64,000 nt of DNA, from NCBI RefSeq assembly GCF_001675165.1, contig NZ_LROS01000001.1, forward strand, positions 62,001-126,000, in the 5' to 3' direction. This document shows, one piece after another, positions 8,984 to 15,714 of this stretch. The translations under genes were made by a program, and so were the position numbers. The notes below the pieces were generated by a model that saw nothing but the letters and a program-made list of their open reading frames with translations, made no database searches and was not told where the DNA came from. The stretch is from Clostridium ragsdalei P11 (GTDB taxonomy: Bacteria > Bacillota > Clostridia > Clostridiales > Clostridiaceae). Positions within the stretch are counted from its first letter, which is position 1. Each line of letters opens with the position of its first letter.

Positions 8984-9023
8984 AAAAATATGATGTATAA
9001 CTTAAATTATACATCATATTTTT
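8984..9023. terminator. Bidirectional terminator overlapping a stop codon
   Basis: Perfect 17-base arms with A and T tails and a six-base loop lie between convergent genes. The downstream arm covers the last codons and stop (9014) of the FIST-GGDEF gene. Confidence 0.85.
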
Positions 9024-11317
9024 CTTCTATCTTTCATCATTCTCTTTTTTTCATACATTCTTTTGTCAGCTATTTTTAAAAGTTCATTAACATCATCTGA
9101 ATCATCTTTAAACTGAGAAAGCCCATAAGCAAAACTAATCTTTTTTTTGTCCCCATTTAAATTAAAAGGACAATCTTTAAGTGTCTGAGAAGCCCTACTT
9201 ATAATATCAATAACACTATTCTTATCCTTATTTACAAATACTACGGCAAACTCATCTCCACCAACCCTGGCAAAAATGTCCTCTTCGGAAATTTCTTTTT
9301 TGAACATATTTGAAAACTTCGCTAGAATGTCATCACCTACAATGTGCCCATAGGTATCATTAATAACTTTAAGGTTATTTAGGTCTATTATGCATATAAT
9401 AAAAATACTGCCTGAAATTCTTGCTTTATTCAAAATTTCATCCAACAATTTATTAAAATAGCTCCTGTTATACACTTTAGTTAAGCTATCGTATCTAGAC
9501 ATATATAGAATATTTTCCAGCAATTGAGCATTTTTAAAAGCTATGGCAATATCATAGGACAAATACTTCAGCAGTTTTTTATCATCCTCATTGAAACTTT
9601 CTTTCTCATCTGTATTAAATATATCAATAAATCCCTTAACACATCCATCAATACATATGCCACAAGTTAAGAGCTCATAAGGACATTTAACAAATAACTT
9701 TTTCCATGAGTTATATTTATCTTTTTCATTAAACAAACCTTTTTCTAGGTTACTTATAACTATAGGATTACATAATTCTTTAATATTCATATTGCGAATT
9801 TTATATTGATACAAATCCTTCAATTTATATCCTATTTCTTTTACTTTATCAGGGAAATATCCTTTAGTTGCCTTATAAACTAATTTATCATTTTTCATAA
9901 ATAAAATGCTTCCCATAGTACCACTTGGAATTACGTCTAATGCCTTACAAAGTATCATTTCAAATAAGCTATCAATTTCACAGGAAGACAACATATGACT
10001 ATTTATTTCCATAATAGCTTTTGTAGCATTATTCATCTGCTCTACTTTACATTTTTGTTTTTCTAACACATTATTAGCCTCCTGTAATTCCTTTGTAACT
10101 TGATTTACAAGATTAGTAAACACTTCAATTACGCCGACATCTTTTCCCTCAAAAAAGCTTTTTGAAGAGTTTTCATTTTCATTATTAGGCATCGGTGCAT
10201 TTTTATAAAAAGTTTGGTTGCCTTCAGATATTCCCAGTATTGTCATTGTTGTATTTAAAAGTTCATTTGAACGGTTAAAAGTAAAAAATTCACCATAAGT
10301 AAAAAATCCAAAAGTTGGGGCAATACTATTTACAGCAGATGTTTCAATGCCAATTTTATTTTGCATAAAATTTCTTCTCACTGAACAGGAATAAATAAAA
10401 ATTGCTTCAATATTCTTATTTTTTAATCTATTCGCCATTTCTAAAGCTTGAGATGTTATCATATTTACATTTCCATAACCAAACTGGACCTTATCGTTAA
10501 CTTTAACATCTCCAAGAAAACTCAAAGATCCATCATCATAACACCCAAAAGCCACTCTTGCTAAATAGGTACCACTTCTCTTAATCATTAATGGAAATTC
10601 AGTTGCAGACATAGGCAAATCTTTAGCCACTTCATCTCCAAGATATTTTTTGTAAATATCAATTGCCTTAATATTATCTATTGTAAAAACTCTATTATCT
10701 AACGCTTTAGTAACAGTCATTACTTTTCCAATAGGTGACCATGAAAAACTTCGTTCTGTTATAATATTTAAACCTTTTCCAGTAAGAGAAGCTGCAGCCA
10801 CACCATTTTCTGTAATGCCTTCCTTTGTAAATACAAAGGTTTTCTTTAAATATCCATTGTCGCCAGCTTTGCCACCACAAACAATAATCTTATTATTTGC
10901 TGATTCTATACCTTTAATAATCTCATGCCCATTTGTAATCAATCCATCAGAAAATAATATAATAGCTTTTGTATCATCTTCACTTAATTCTTTAACAATA
11001 TTTACTCCTAGCTTATACTCATTCTTATCACTTAAAAGCTTTGCCTTAATTTTTACTTTTTCAAAAATAGAAAACGATATTATTGTAGTTTTACTAAGCA
11101 CGTTTCCTTCATATATTTCTCCAGCAGTTGTTGCACCTATAATTTCTGCTCTAGGCAACATGGATGTTATTTTATCTGTGAGGTCCCTAATAAATTTCAT
11201 TTCTATTACTGCTGTAAAAATCTGAATCAAAATATTATCACTATTATTGATATTATTACCGTAAATAAAATGCTGCATTTTTTCAAAATTCTCATATTTT
11301 AATTGATATTGTTTCAC
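9014..11317 (-). CDS. FIST-domain sensor diguanylate cyclase
   Basis: The protein of 767 residues has a FIST_N/FIST_C sensory module (about 1-370; IIGATTAGEI, SFSWSPIG, FIYSCSVRRNFM), a short coiled linker, a GAF-like segment (about 430-585) and a C-terminal GGDEF domain (about 600-765) with an intact GGDEF motif in ARVGGDEFAVVF and YGHIVGDDIL. It is thus a likely cytoplasmic c-di-GMP synthase controlled by a small ligand; FIST domains are thought to bind small molecules, perhaps amino acids. No RxxD inhibitory site is seen five residues before GGDEF. GTG 11317 is chosen because AAGGAGGG lies eight bases upstream; the longer ATG-started frame would read through it. Confidence 0.85.
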   Translation of the reverse strand: MKQYQLKYENFEKMQHFIYGNNINNSDNILIQIFTAVIEMKFIRDLTDKITSMLPRAEIIGATTAGEIYEGNVLSKTTIISFSIFEKVKIKAKLLSDKNEYKLGVNIVKELSEDDTKAIILFSDGLITNGHEIIKGIESANNKIIVCGGKAGDNGYLKKTFVFTKEGITENGVAAASLTGKGLNIITERSFSWSPIGKVMTVTKALDNRVFTIDNIKAIDIYKKYLGDEVAKDLPMSATEFPLMIKRSGTYLARVAFGCYDDGSLSFLGDVKVNDKVQFGYGNVNMITSQALEMANRLKNKNIEAIFIYSCSVRRNFMQNKIGIETSAVNSIAPTFGFFTYGEFFTFNRSNELLNTTMTILGISEGNQTFYKNAPMPNNENENSSKSFFEGKDVGVIEVFTNLVNQVTKELQEANNVLEKQKCKVEQMNNATKAIMEINSHMLSSCEIDSLFEMILCKALDVIPSGTMGSILFMKNDKLVYKATKGYFPDKVKEIGYKLKDLYQYKIRNMNIKELCNPIVISNLEKGLFNEKDKYNSWKKLFVKCPYELLTCGICIDGCVKGFIDIFNTDEKESFNEDDKKLLKYLSYDIAIAFKNAQLLENILYMSRYDSLTKVYNRSYFNKLLDEILNKARISGSIFIICIIDLNNLKVINDTYGHIVGDDILAKFSNMFKKEISEEDIFARVGGDEFAVVFVNKDKNSVIDIISRASQTLKDCPFNLNGDKKKISFAYGLSQFKDDSDDVNELLKIADKRMYEKKRMMKDRRKI

Positions 11318-11465
11318 AGCACTACCCTCCTTATGGAAAAGGGCCAACTTATTATCGCCTACTTTAAATCCATATAAAATATATACTATATATTTTTATT
11401 ATACTAAATAATATATATAAATTATATATTCTCTTTAAAAGATTTCTACATAATATAATAATTTA

Positions 11466-11678
11466 ACTCAACTTTCGCACATACGAAATTTTTTTAAATA
11501 ACAAAGTTCAAAGTTCAAATATCAAATAAGGATAATTTTCTTCCTAACGTCAGAAAATATTAAAATTATAGATTTCCTGAGGTACGAGAGAAATCATCTT
11601 TATTTGTTCTTTGTTATTTGAACTTTGTTATTTTTAAAAGCTTTGCTTCGCAAAGTTTTTAAACTGCGAAAGTTGAGT
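11466..11678. mobile_element. Family B MITE-like element, copy 2 (best preserved)
   Basis: A 213 bp block has perfect 14-base terminal inverted repeats, ACTCAACTTTCGCA at 11466-11479 and TGCGAAAGTTGAGT at 11665-11678. The interior contains a long imperfect palindrome built on AAAGTTCAAA and TTTGAACTTTG. It has no open reading frame and fills the gap between the FIST-GGDEF and molybdopterin genes. Confidence 0.75.
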
Positions 11679-11702
11679 AATTTAATTTACTGTCTATGAC
11701 AT

Positions 11703-12722
11703 CTACTTTCCAAATCCACAATTAGGGAATGAACAAACATCACATGAAAGGCATAAGCCACCATGTCCTAGGCTTGCAAGATCTTCTAGAGTTATCTTAT
11801 CATCTGCCATAACTCTTGGAAGAACTAGGTCAAAAATGGTACGTTTTGCATACATTACACAGCCTGGTAATCCTAAAATTGGAATTGTATTTTTGTAATA
11901 TGATAGCAAAAACATTGCACCAGGAAGCACAGGAGCACCATAAGAAACAATTTTTGCACCTGTATTTTTTATTGCACTTGGTGTTGTATCATCAGGGTCA
12001 ACACTCATTCCACCTGTGCATATTATTAATTCTGCTCCCTCATTAATAAAGTCCTTGATAGCTTGAGTAATTTCATTTGGGTTATCATTTAAAATCTTTT
12101 GTCCTAAAACTTCTGTATCATATTCCGCAAGTTTTTCTCTAATAACCGGACCAAAGGTATCCTTTATTCTTCCGTAAAAAACCTCACTGCCTGTAGTTAC
12201 AATACCTACTTTTTTATGTTTAAATGGCATAATTTTTATAAGTGGCTTATCTCCTGCAACTTCAACAGCCTTATCCATTTTCTCTTGTTCAATTACAAGA
12301 GGAATAATACGTGTACCCGCTAATTTATCACCTTTTTTCACAGGAAAATTATTGTGACGGGTAGCAATCATCATTTCGCCAAGTGAATTGACTTTACAAA
12401 GCCTTTCAATGTCAACTTTAAGTACACCATCTTTTTCAGCAATTAACTCAATTTTTCCTTCCTTAATCTCAGAAGGACACATATAATCATTTTTACAAAT
12501 ATTATAAAGAATTTTTGCTGCTTCATTTTCGTGAAGCATTCCTTCTCGTTTTTCCCATATATAGAGGTTCTCTTTTCCTATTGATAATAAAACAGGAATA
12601 TCTTCTTCAGTAACAATATGTCCTTTTTTAAATGCAACACCTTTTTTTACTCCTTTAATAATTTGTGTAATATCATGACAAAGTACATGACCTACAGCTT
12701 CTTTAGTTTTAATCTTTTTCAT
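11703..12722 (-). CDS. Molybdopterin-binding protein with cysteine-rich tail
   Basis: The protein of 339 residues resembles the MoeA/MogA type: a MoeA-like N-terminal part (about 1-165) and a MoCF_biosynth/MogA-like domain (about 170-320) with VGIVTTGSEVFYGRI, IICTGGMSVDPDDTTPSAI and a proline-rich GLPGCVMYAKRT loop. These residues bind molybdopterin and help insert molybdate. The last 15 residues hold five cysteines (CLSCDVCSFPNCGFG), a tail not part of MoeA itself and possibly metal-binding. It follows xdhC by 17 bases on the same strand, so the pair probably matures a molybdenum hydroxylase, but no hydroxylase gene is in the window. Confidence 0.8.
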   Translation of the reverse strand: MKKIKTKEAVGHVLCHDITQIIKGVKKGVAFKKGHIVTEEDIPVLLSIGKENLYIWEKREGMLHENEAAKILYNICKNDYMCPSEIKEGKIELIAEKDGVLKVDIERLCKVNSLGEMMIATRHNNFPVKKGDKLAGTRIIPLVIEQEKMDKAVEVAGDKPLIKIMPFKHKKVGIVTTGSEVFYGRIKDTFGPVIREKLAEYDTEVLGQKILNDNPNEITQAIKDFINEGAELIICTGGMSVDPDDTTPSAIKNTGAKIVSYGAPVLPGAMFLLSYYKNTIPILGLPGCVMYAKRTIFDLVLPRVMADDKITLEDLASLGHGGLCLSCDVCSFPNCGFGK

Positions 12723-12739
12723 TGTAATTCAACTCCTCT

Positions 12740-13819
12740 CTAAATTACCTCTATTAATACCTCCATAGTTCCCCCACAAACCATTCCTTCAGATTCAGCA
12801 ACATCTCCTGTCATATCCACATGCTCTATGAAAAAACTCCTTTCTCCTGTAGTTTTCCTCATCATTTCTCTTGCCTTTTGCAGCACAGAGGATTCACTGC
12901 ATCCTCCACCTATAGTTCCGACACTCATACCATCAGGATAAGTGATCATTTTGGCTCCTGCTTTTCTAGGAACTGATCCCTTAGATGAGAGTATAGTTAT
13001 ACATGCTTTAGGTTTTGGTGATTTTTCAGATACATTTTTTAGTACTTCTTTATCAAACTCCGGAATAGCAAAATTTTTACCAAATTTGCTCATAGTTTCT
13101 TTATTCTTAAAGTTTATAAGCTGTGCTATTATAGAAATAGCTATTTCATCTGGAGTAATAGCGTTTATATCTATGCCGATTGGAGCATTAACTAATTCTA
13201 ACTTTTCTTTGGAGAATCCCTCTTCCGATAGCTCCTTTTTCATAGCAGTTACCCTACGCCTTGAGCCTATCATTCCAACGTAACTAAGATCATACTTTAA
13301 GACTTTACGTAAAACAACTCCATCATATCTATGACCTCTTGTTACAATAACTATATAATCAGACTTTTCCAAATTAATTAAATCGAAGGATTTCTCAAAG
13401 CTTTCACAAATGACTTTTTCTGCTTCAGGAAATCTTGGTTTATTTGCAAAGAAAGGCCTATCATCTATAACTGTAACAGAAAATCCCACTCTTGATGCAA
13501 ATTCTGTTACTGGCTTTGCTATGTGTCCACCACCAAAAACAACTAAACGTGGTTTAGGAACAAATGGTTCAATTAAAACATTCTTATTTTCTCCTATCTC
13601 AACCATTTCAAGTTTGCCGCTTTCTAAAGAATTGCATATTTTTTCATAAATATTATCATCAACTGGGAAAGACTTTTTTTCTATACTTTCTTTAGTTAGA
13701 ATAACTTTTTTTATAATAGAACCTTCTTCTGTACTAAGTAAATCAATATAAGTTAATGTTACACATTGATGTCCCTTGTCTACTTCATTTACTAATTGTT
13801 TATATATGTCTTCAAACAT
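12740..13819 (-). CDS. XdhC/CoxI family molybdenum hydroxylase maturation factor, permuted domain order
   Basis: XdhC proteins bind molybdenum cofactor and deliver it, sulfurated, to xanthine dehydrogenase-type enzymes. Here a Rossmann XdhC_C-type region (about 95-235; VVFGGGHIAKPV, TRGHRYDGVVLRKVL, VGMIGSRRR) comes before an XdhC_CoxI region (about 270-359; SSKGSVPRKAGAKM, GTIGGGCSES, EGMVCGGTMEVLIE). In the usual protein the CoxI domain is N-terminal. The first 90 residues end in LIEPFVPKPRL and may be a degenerate CoxI half, so the protein could be a duplication rather than a simple permutation. GGCSES and VCGGT supply the conserved cysteines. RBS AAGGT. It heads a two-gene operon. Confidence 0.8.
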   Translation of the reverse strand: MFEDIYKQLVNEVDKGHQCVTLTYIDLLSTEEGSIIKKVILTKESIEKKSFPVDDNIYEKICNSLESGKLEMVEIGENKNVLIEPFVPKPRLVVFGGGHIAKPVTEFASRVGFSVTVIDDRPFFANKPRFPEAEKVICESFEKSFDLINLEKSDYIVIVTRGHRYDGVVLRKVLKYDLSYVGMIGSRRRVTAMKKELSEEGFSKEKLELVNAPIGIDINAITPDEIAISIIAQLINFKNKETMSKFGKNFAIPEFDKEVLKNVSEKSPKPKACITILSSKGSVPRKAGAKMITYPDGMSVGTIGGGCSESSVLQKAREMMRKTTGERSFFIEHVDMTGDVAESEGMVCGGTMEVLIEVI

Positions 13820-14333
13820 TTTTTTACCTTCTATCTAAAAAAATTTTTAATAGCAAAATACGTTTACATCCCCTTGTAACTACATCTGCAATTCCCAATT
13901 TCAATCATATTCATACTGAGAATTACAGATGCTTTAATAATGGTGAAATATTTAATGTTATTATTTATTGTAAGCAATATGTATGCCACTGCCCAAAGTA
14001 TCCAAATTAGGTAGTTTTTTTATGTCACTTATTATAAGTGTGTTCATTTTTAGATCAAAATAGTCAAAAAATAGTGTTCATTTTTTGACTATTGATCGTT
14101 TTTTGAACATGCTTTAAGTTTTTATATTTCTGTGAATTTATTAAACACTCAACTTTCACAGTTTAAAAACATTGCGAAGCAAAACGAGTAGTAAAAAGCT
14201 TAATCAAAGATTTTTTGTAGTGTAACGGGAAAAAATCCACATTAACTATTAATTCTTCATTCTTAACTATTAATTAGAAATATATTTTCTCCCACTGTAA
14301 TGCATATGCCATGTATAGCCTAAAAATGCCTGG
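13820..14333. other. Non-coding region with two hairpins and a MITE end
   Basis: There is no supported gene here. A TAGCAAAATACGT motif lies at 13851-13863. CATCTGCAATTC (13883) pairs with GAATTACAGATG (13920-13931). A stronger hairpin at 14053-14097 pairs GATCAAAATAGTCAAAAAAT with ATTTTTTGACTATTGATC and is followed by GTTTTTT, resembling a terminator, although no gene precedes it on that strand. A family B end relic (ACTCAACTTTCACA) sits at 14148-14186. The rest is AT-rich. Confidence 0.5.
14148..14186. repeat. Family B MITE terminal relic
   Basis: ACTCAACTTTCACA followed by GTTTAAAAACATTGCGAAG is the reverse complement of the right end of the element at 11466-11678 with a few changes. Only the end remains. 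Confidence 0.55.
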
Positions 14334-14362
14334 TTGACAATTGTACATCAATGCTTTATTAT
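14334..14362 (+). promoter_or_regulatory. Sigma-A type promoter of eutS-eutP
   Basis: TTGACA at 14334-14339 and TATTAT at 14357-14362 are 17 bases apart, about 64 bases before the eutS start codon. Confidence 0.6.
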
Positions 14363-14372
14363 TAAAATGTTA

Positions 14373-14410
14373 TAGCAAAATAGGTCGAATTTAGTAGCAA
14401 AATACGTCGA
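14373..14410 (+). promoter_or_regulatory. Direct repeat pair in the eutS leader
   Basis: TAGCAAAATAGGTCGA (14373-14388) and TAGCAAAATACGTCGA (14395-14410) differ at one position and are exactly 22 bases apart, about two helical turns. They lie between the promoter and the ribosome binding site. A related TAGCAAAATACGT sits before xdhC at 13851. A protein-binding site or a leader RNA motif are both possible. Confidence 0.45.
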
Positions 14411-14425
14411 AAAGGAGGTTATTAC

Positions 14426-14803
14426 ATGGATTTACAAAATATGATAGAGCATGAAGGTAAAATGAGAATTATACAAGAAACTGTTCCAGGTAAACAAATT
14501 ACCCTTGCACATATAATTGCTGGTCCTGACAATATTATATATAAAAAATTGGGCCTAAATCCTAATATTGATTATGGAAAAGCCGCTATTGGAATCATGA
14601 CTATGACTCCTAGTGAAACTGCAATTATTGCGGCAGATATAGCTACTAAAACTGGCAACCTAGATTTAGGATTTGTAGACAGATTTAGTGGTACCTTAAT
14701 TATAACAGGCGGAATTTCTGAAGTTGAGTCTGCTGTAAAATCAATTATTGACTATTGTAAAGAATTTCTTGGCTTTACAACATGTGAAATGACAAGAACG
14801 TAG
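14426..14803 (+). CDS. eutS: Ethanolamine microcompartment shell protein EutS
   Basis: The protein of 125 residues has the EutS pattern: IQETVPGKQITLAHIIAGP near the start, GKAAIGIMTMTPSETAIIAADIA in the centre and FSGTLIITGGISEVESAV near the end. EutS is a circularly permuted BMC-domain protein that forms hexamers in the shell of the ethanolamine (Eut) microcompartment. GGAGG lies eight bases before the ATG. It is followed after ten bases by eutP. No other shell protein, ammonia lyase or reactivase is in the window, so either the remaining eut genes are elsewhere or this pair has another role. Confidence 0.87.
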   Translation: MDLQNMIEHEGKMRIIQETVPGKQITLAHIIAGPDNIIYKKLGLNPNIDYGKAAIGIMTMTPSETAIIAADIATKTGNLDLGFVDRFSGTLIITGGISEVESAVKSIIDYCKEFLGFTTCEMTRT

Positions 14804-14813
14804 GTGATCATAC

Positions 14814-15299
14814 ATGAAAAAATTAATTTTGTTTGGCAGGAGCGAATGCGGAAAAACTACTTTAACCCAAACTTTAAGAGGGCAAGAAATCTCTTACCAC
14901 AAAACCCAATATATTAATAATTTTGATGTAATTATTGACACCCCAGGGGAATATGCAGAAAATAGATCGTTAGCAAGTGCTCTTGCTATATATTCTTATG
15001 AAGCAGATGTAGTAGGTCTATTGCTTAGTGCTATAGAACCTTATTCCATATATCCCCCTAATATTAGACCTCTTGTAAACCGTGAAGTTATAGGTATAGT
15101 AACGCAAATAGATCGACCTAATGCTAATCCAGATCGAGCAGAGGAATGGTTAAAACTTGCTGGATGTAAAACAATTTTTCGCATAAGTTCTTATACAAAA
15201 AAAGGAGTATGGAAAATTTTAAATTATCTTCGGGAGGACGGAGACATTTTACCCTGGGATAATGAGGATGATTTTATAGCTCAATTTACAGCCCAATAA
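14814..15299 (+). CDS. eutP: EutP/PduV-type P-loop GTPase
   Basis: The protein of 161 residues contains a Walker A motif, GRSECGKTTL, at about residues 7-16, a DTPGE switch II motif near residue 43 and a TQIDRPN base-recognition motif near residue 99. These define the small EutP/PduV NTPases linked to microcompartment operons; EutP has been described as an acetate kinase in some bacteria, while PduV interacts with the shell. It is co-transcribed with eutS (ten-base gap) and both are closed by a terminator at 15401. Confidence 0.85.
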   Translation: MKKLILFGRSECGKTTLTQTLRGQEISYHKTQYINNFDVIIDTPGEYAENRSLASALAIYSYEADVVGLLLSAIEPYSIYPPNIRPLVNREVIGIVTQIDRPNANPDRAEEWLKLAGCKTIFRISSYTKKGVWKILNYLREDGDILPWDNEDDFIAQFTAQ

Positions 15300-15400
15300 A
15301 AAGTCATTTTCATAAATTTGAATGAACTCCCTTTCTATTTAATACATACACACAAACATATTTTTGTTTTTTAAGTTCCTGAAGCTAAGATTCAGGGTTA

Positions 15401-15437
15401 AAAATGGACGGCTATTATTTTTAGCCGTCCATTTAAT
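15401..15437 (+). terminator. Rho-independent terminator after eutS-eutP
   Basis: AAATGGACGGCTA pairs with TAGCCGTCCATTT across a seven-base loop. A weaker CCTGA...TCAGG hairpin lies just before it. The distance from the eutP stop is about 100 bases. Confidence 0.75.
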
Positions 15438-15438
15438 A

Positions 15439-15708
15439 AGGCATTTGAAAGAAAATAACAAGTCAAAGATGCGACGAATATTTTTTTATCCGATGACTAA
15501 CCCGCTCTAATACTCACACTTTCCCAAGTGTGAGTAAAGAGCGGCTATGTCCCTGGATAACAATTTCTAAGCATCAGGTGCCAAGAACTTTGTTTATCAG
15601 ACAAGGAGACAGGTTCCGCAGATAGTGAATCCTATCTAAGGGTTCTACCGACGCAGTATGATAAAAAATGGGCTAGCATACTGACTAGTTACTTCTTTGA
15701 AAATGCCT
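15439..15708. repeat. Family C element split by a family A copy
   Basis: AGGCATTT at 15439 and AAATGCCT at 15701-15708 are the ends of the 80 bp element seen intact at 38141-38220. The left arm (AACAAGTCAAAGATGC) and the right arm (ACTGACTAGTTA, TTCTTTGAAAATGCCT) match that copy, but about 185 extra bases, including a family A element, lie between them. Some bases near the right junction (GCAGTATGATAAAAA) repeat target sequence in inverted form. Confidence 0.65.
15486..15597 (-). repeat. Family A structured repeat, copy 7 (minus orientation)
   Basis: Read on the minus strand: an AACAAAGTTCTTGGC left block, GTTATCC, a GTAGC-like ATAGC, a CTCACACTTGGGAAAGTGTGAG hairpin in the centre, GGTTAGTCATC and GGATAA. 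This is the shortest internal form. The 15598-15665 bases beyond it hold further short hairpins not found beside the other copies. Confidence 0.7.
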
Positions 15709-15714
15709 AATGCC

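Noticed and set aside
12942-13649. Plus-strand frames opposite xdhC
   Set aside because: Antisense shadows of a conserved gene without initiation signals.
13756-14010. 84-codon open frame on the plus strand at the xdhC start
   Set aside because: It overlaps the xdhC start in antisense, has no ribosome binding site, and crosses a hairpin; no family resemblance.
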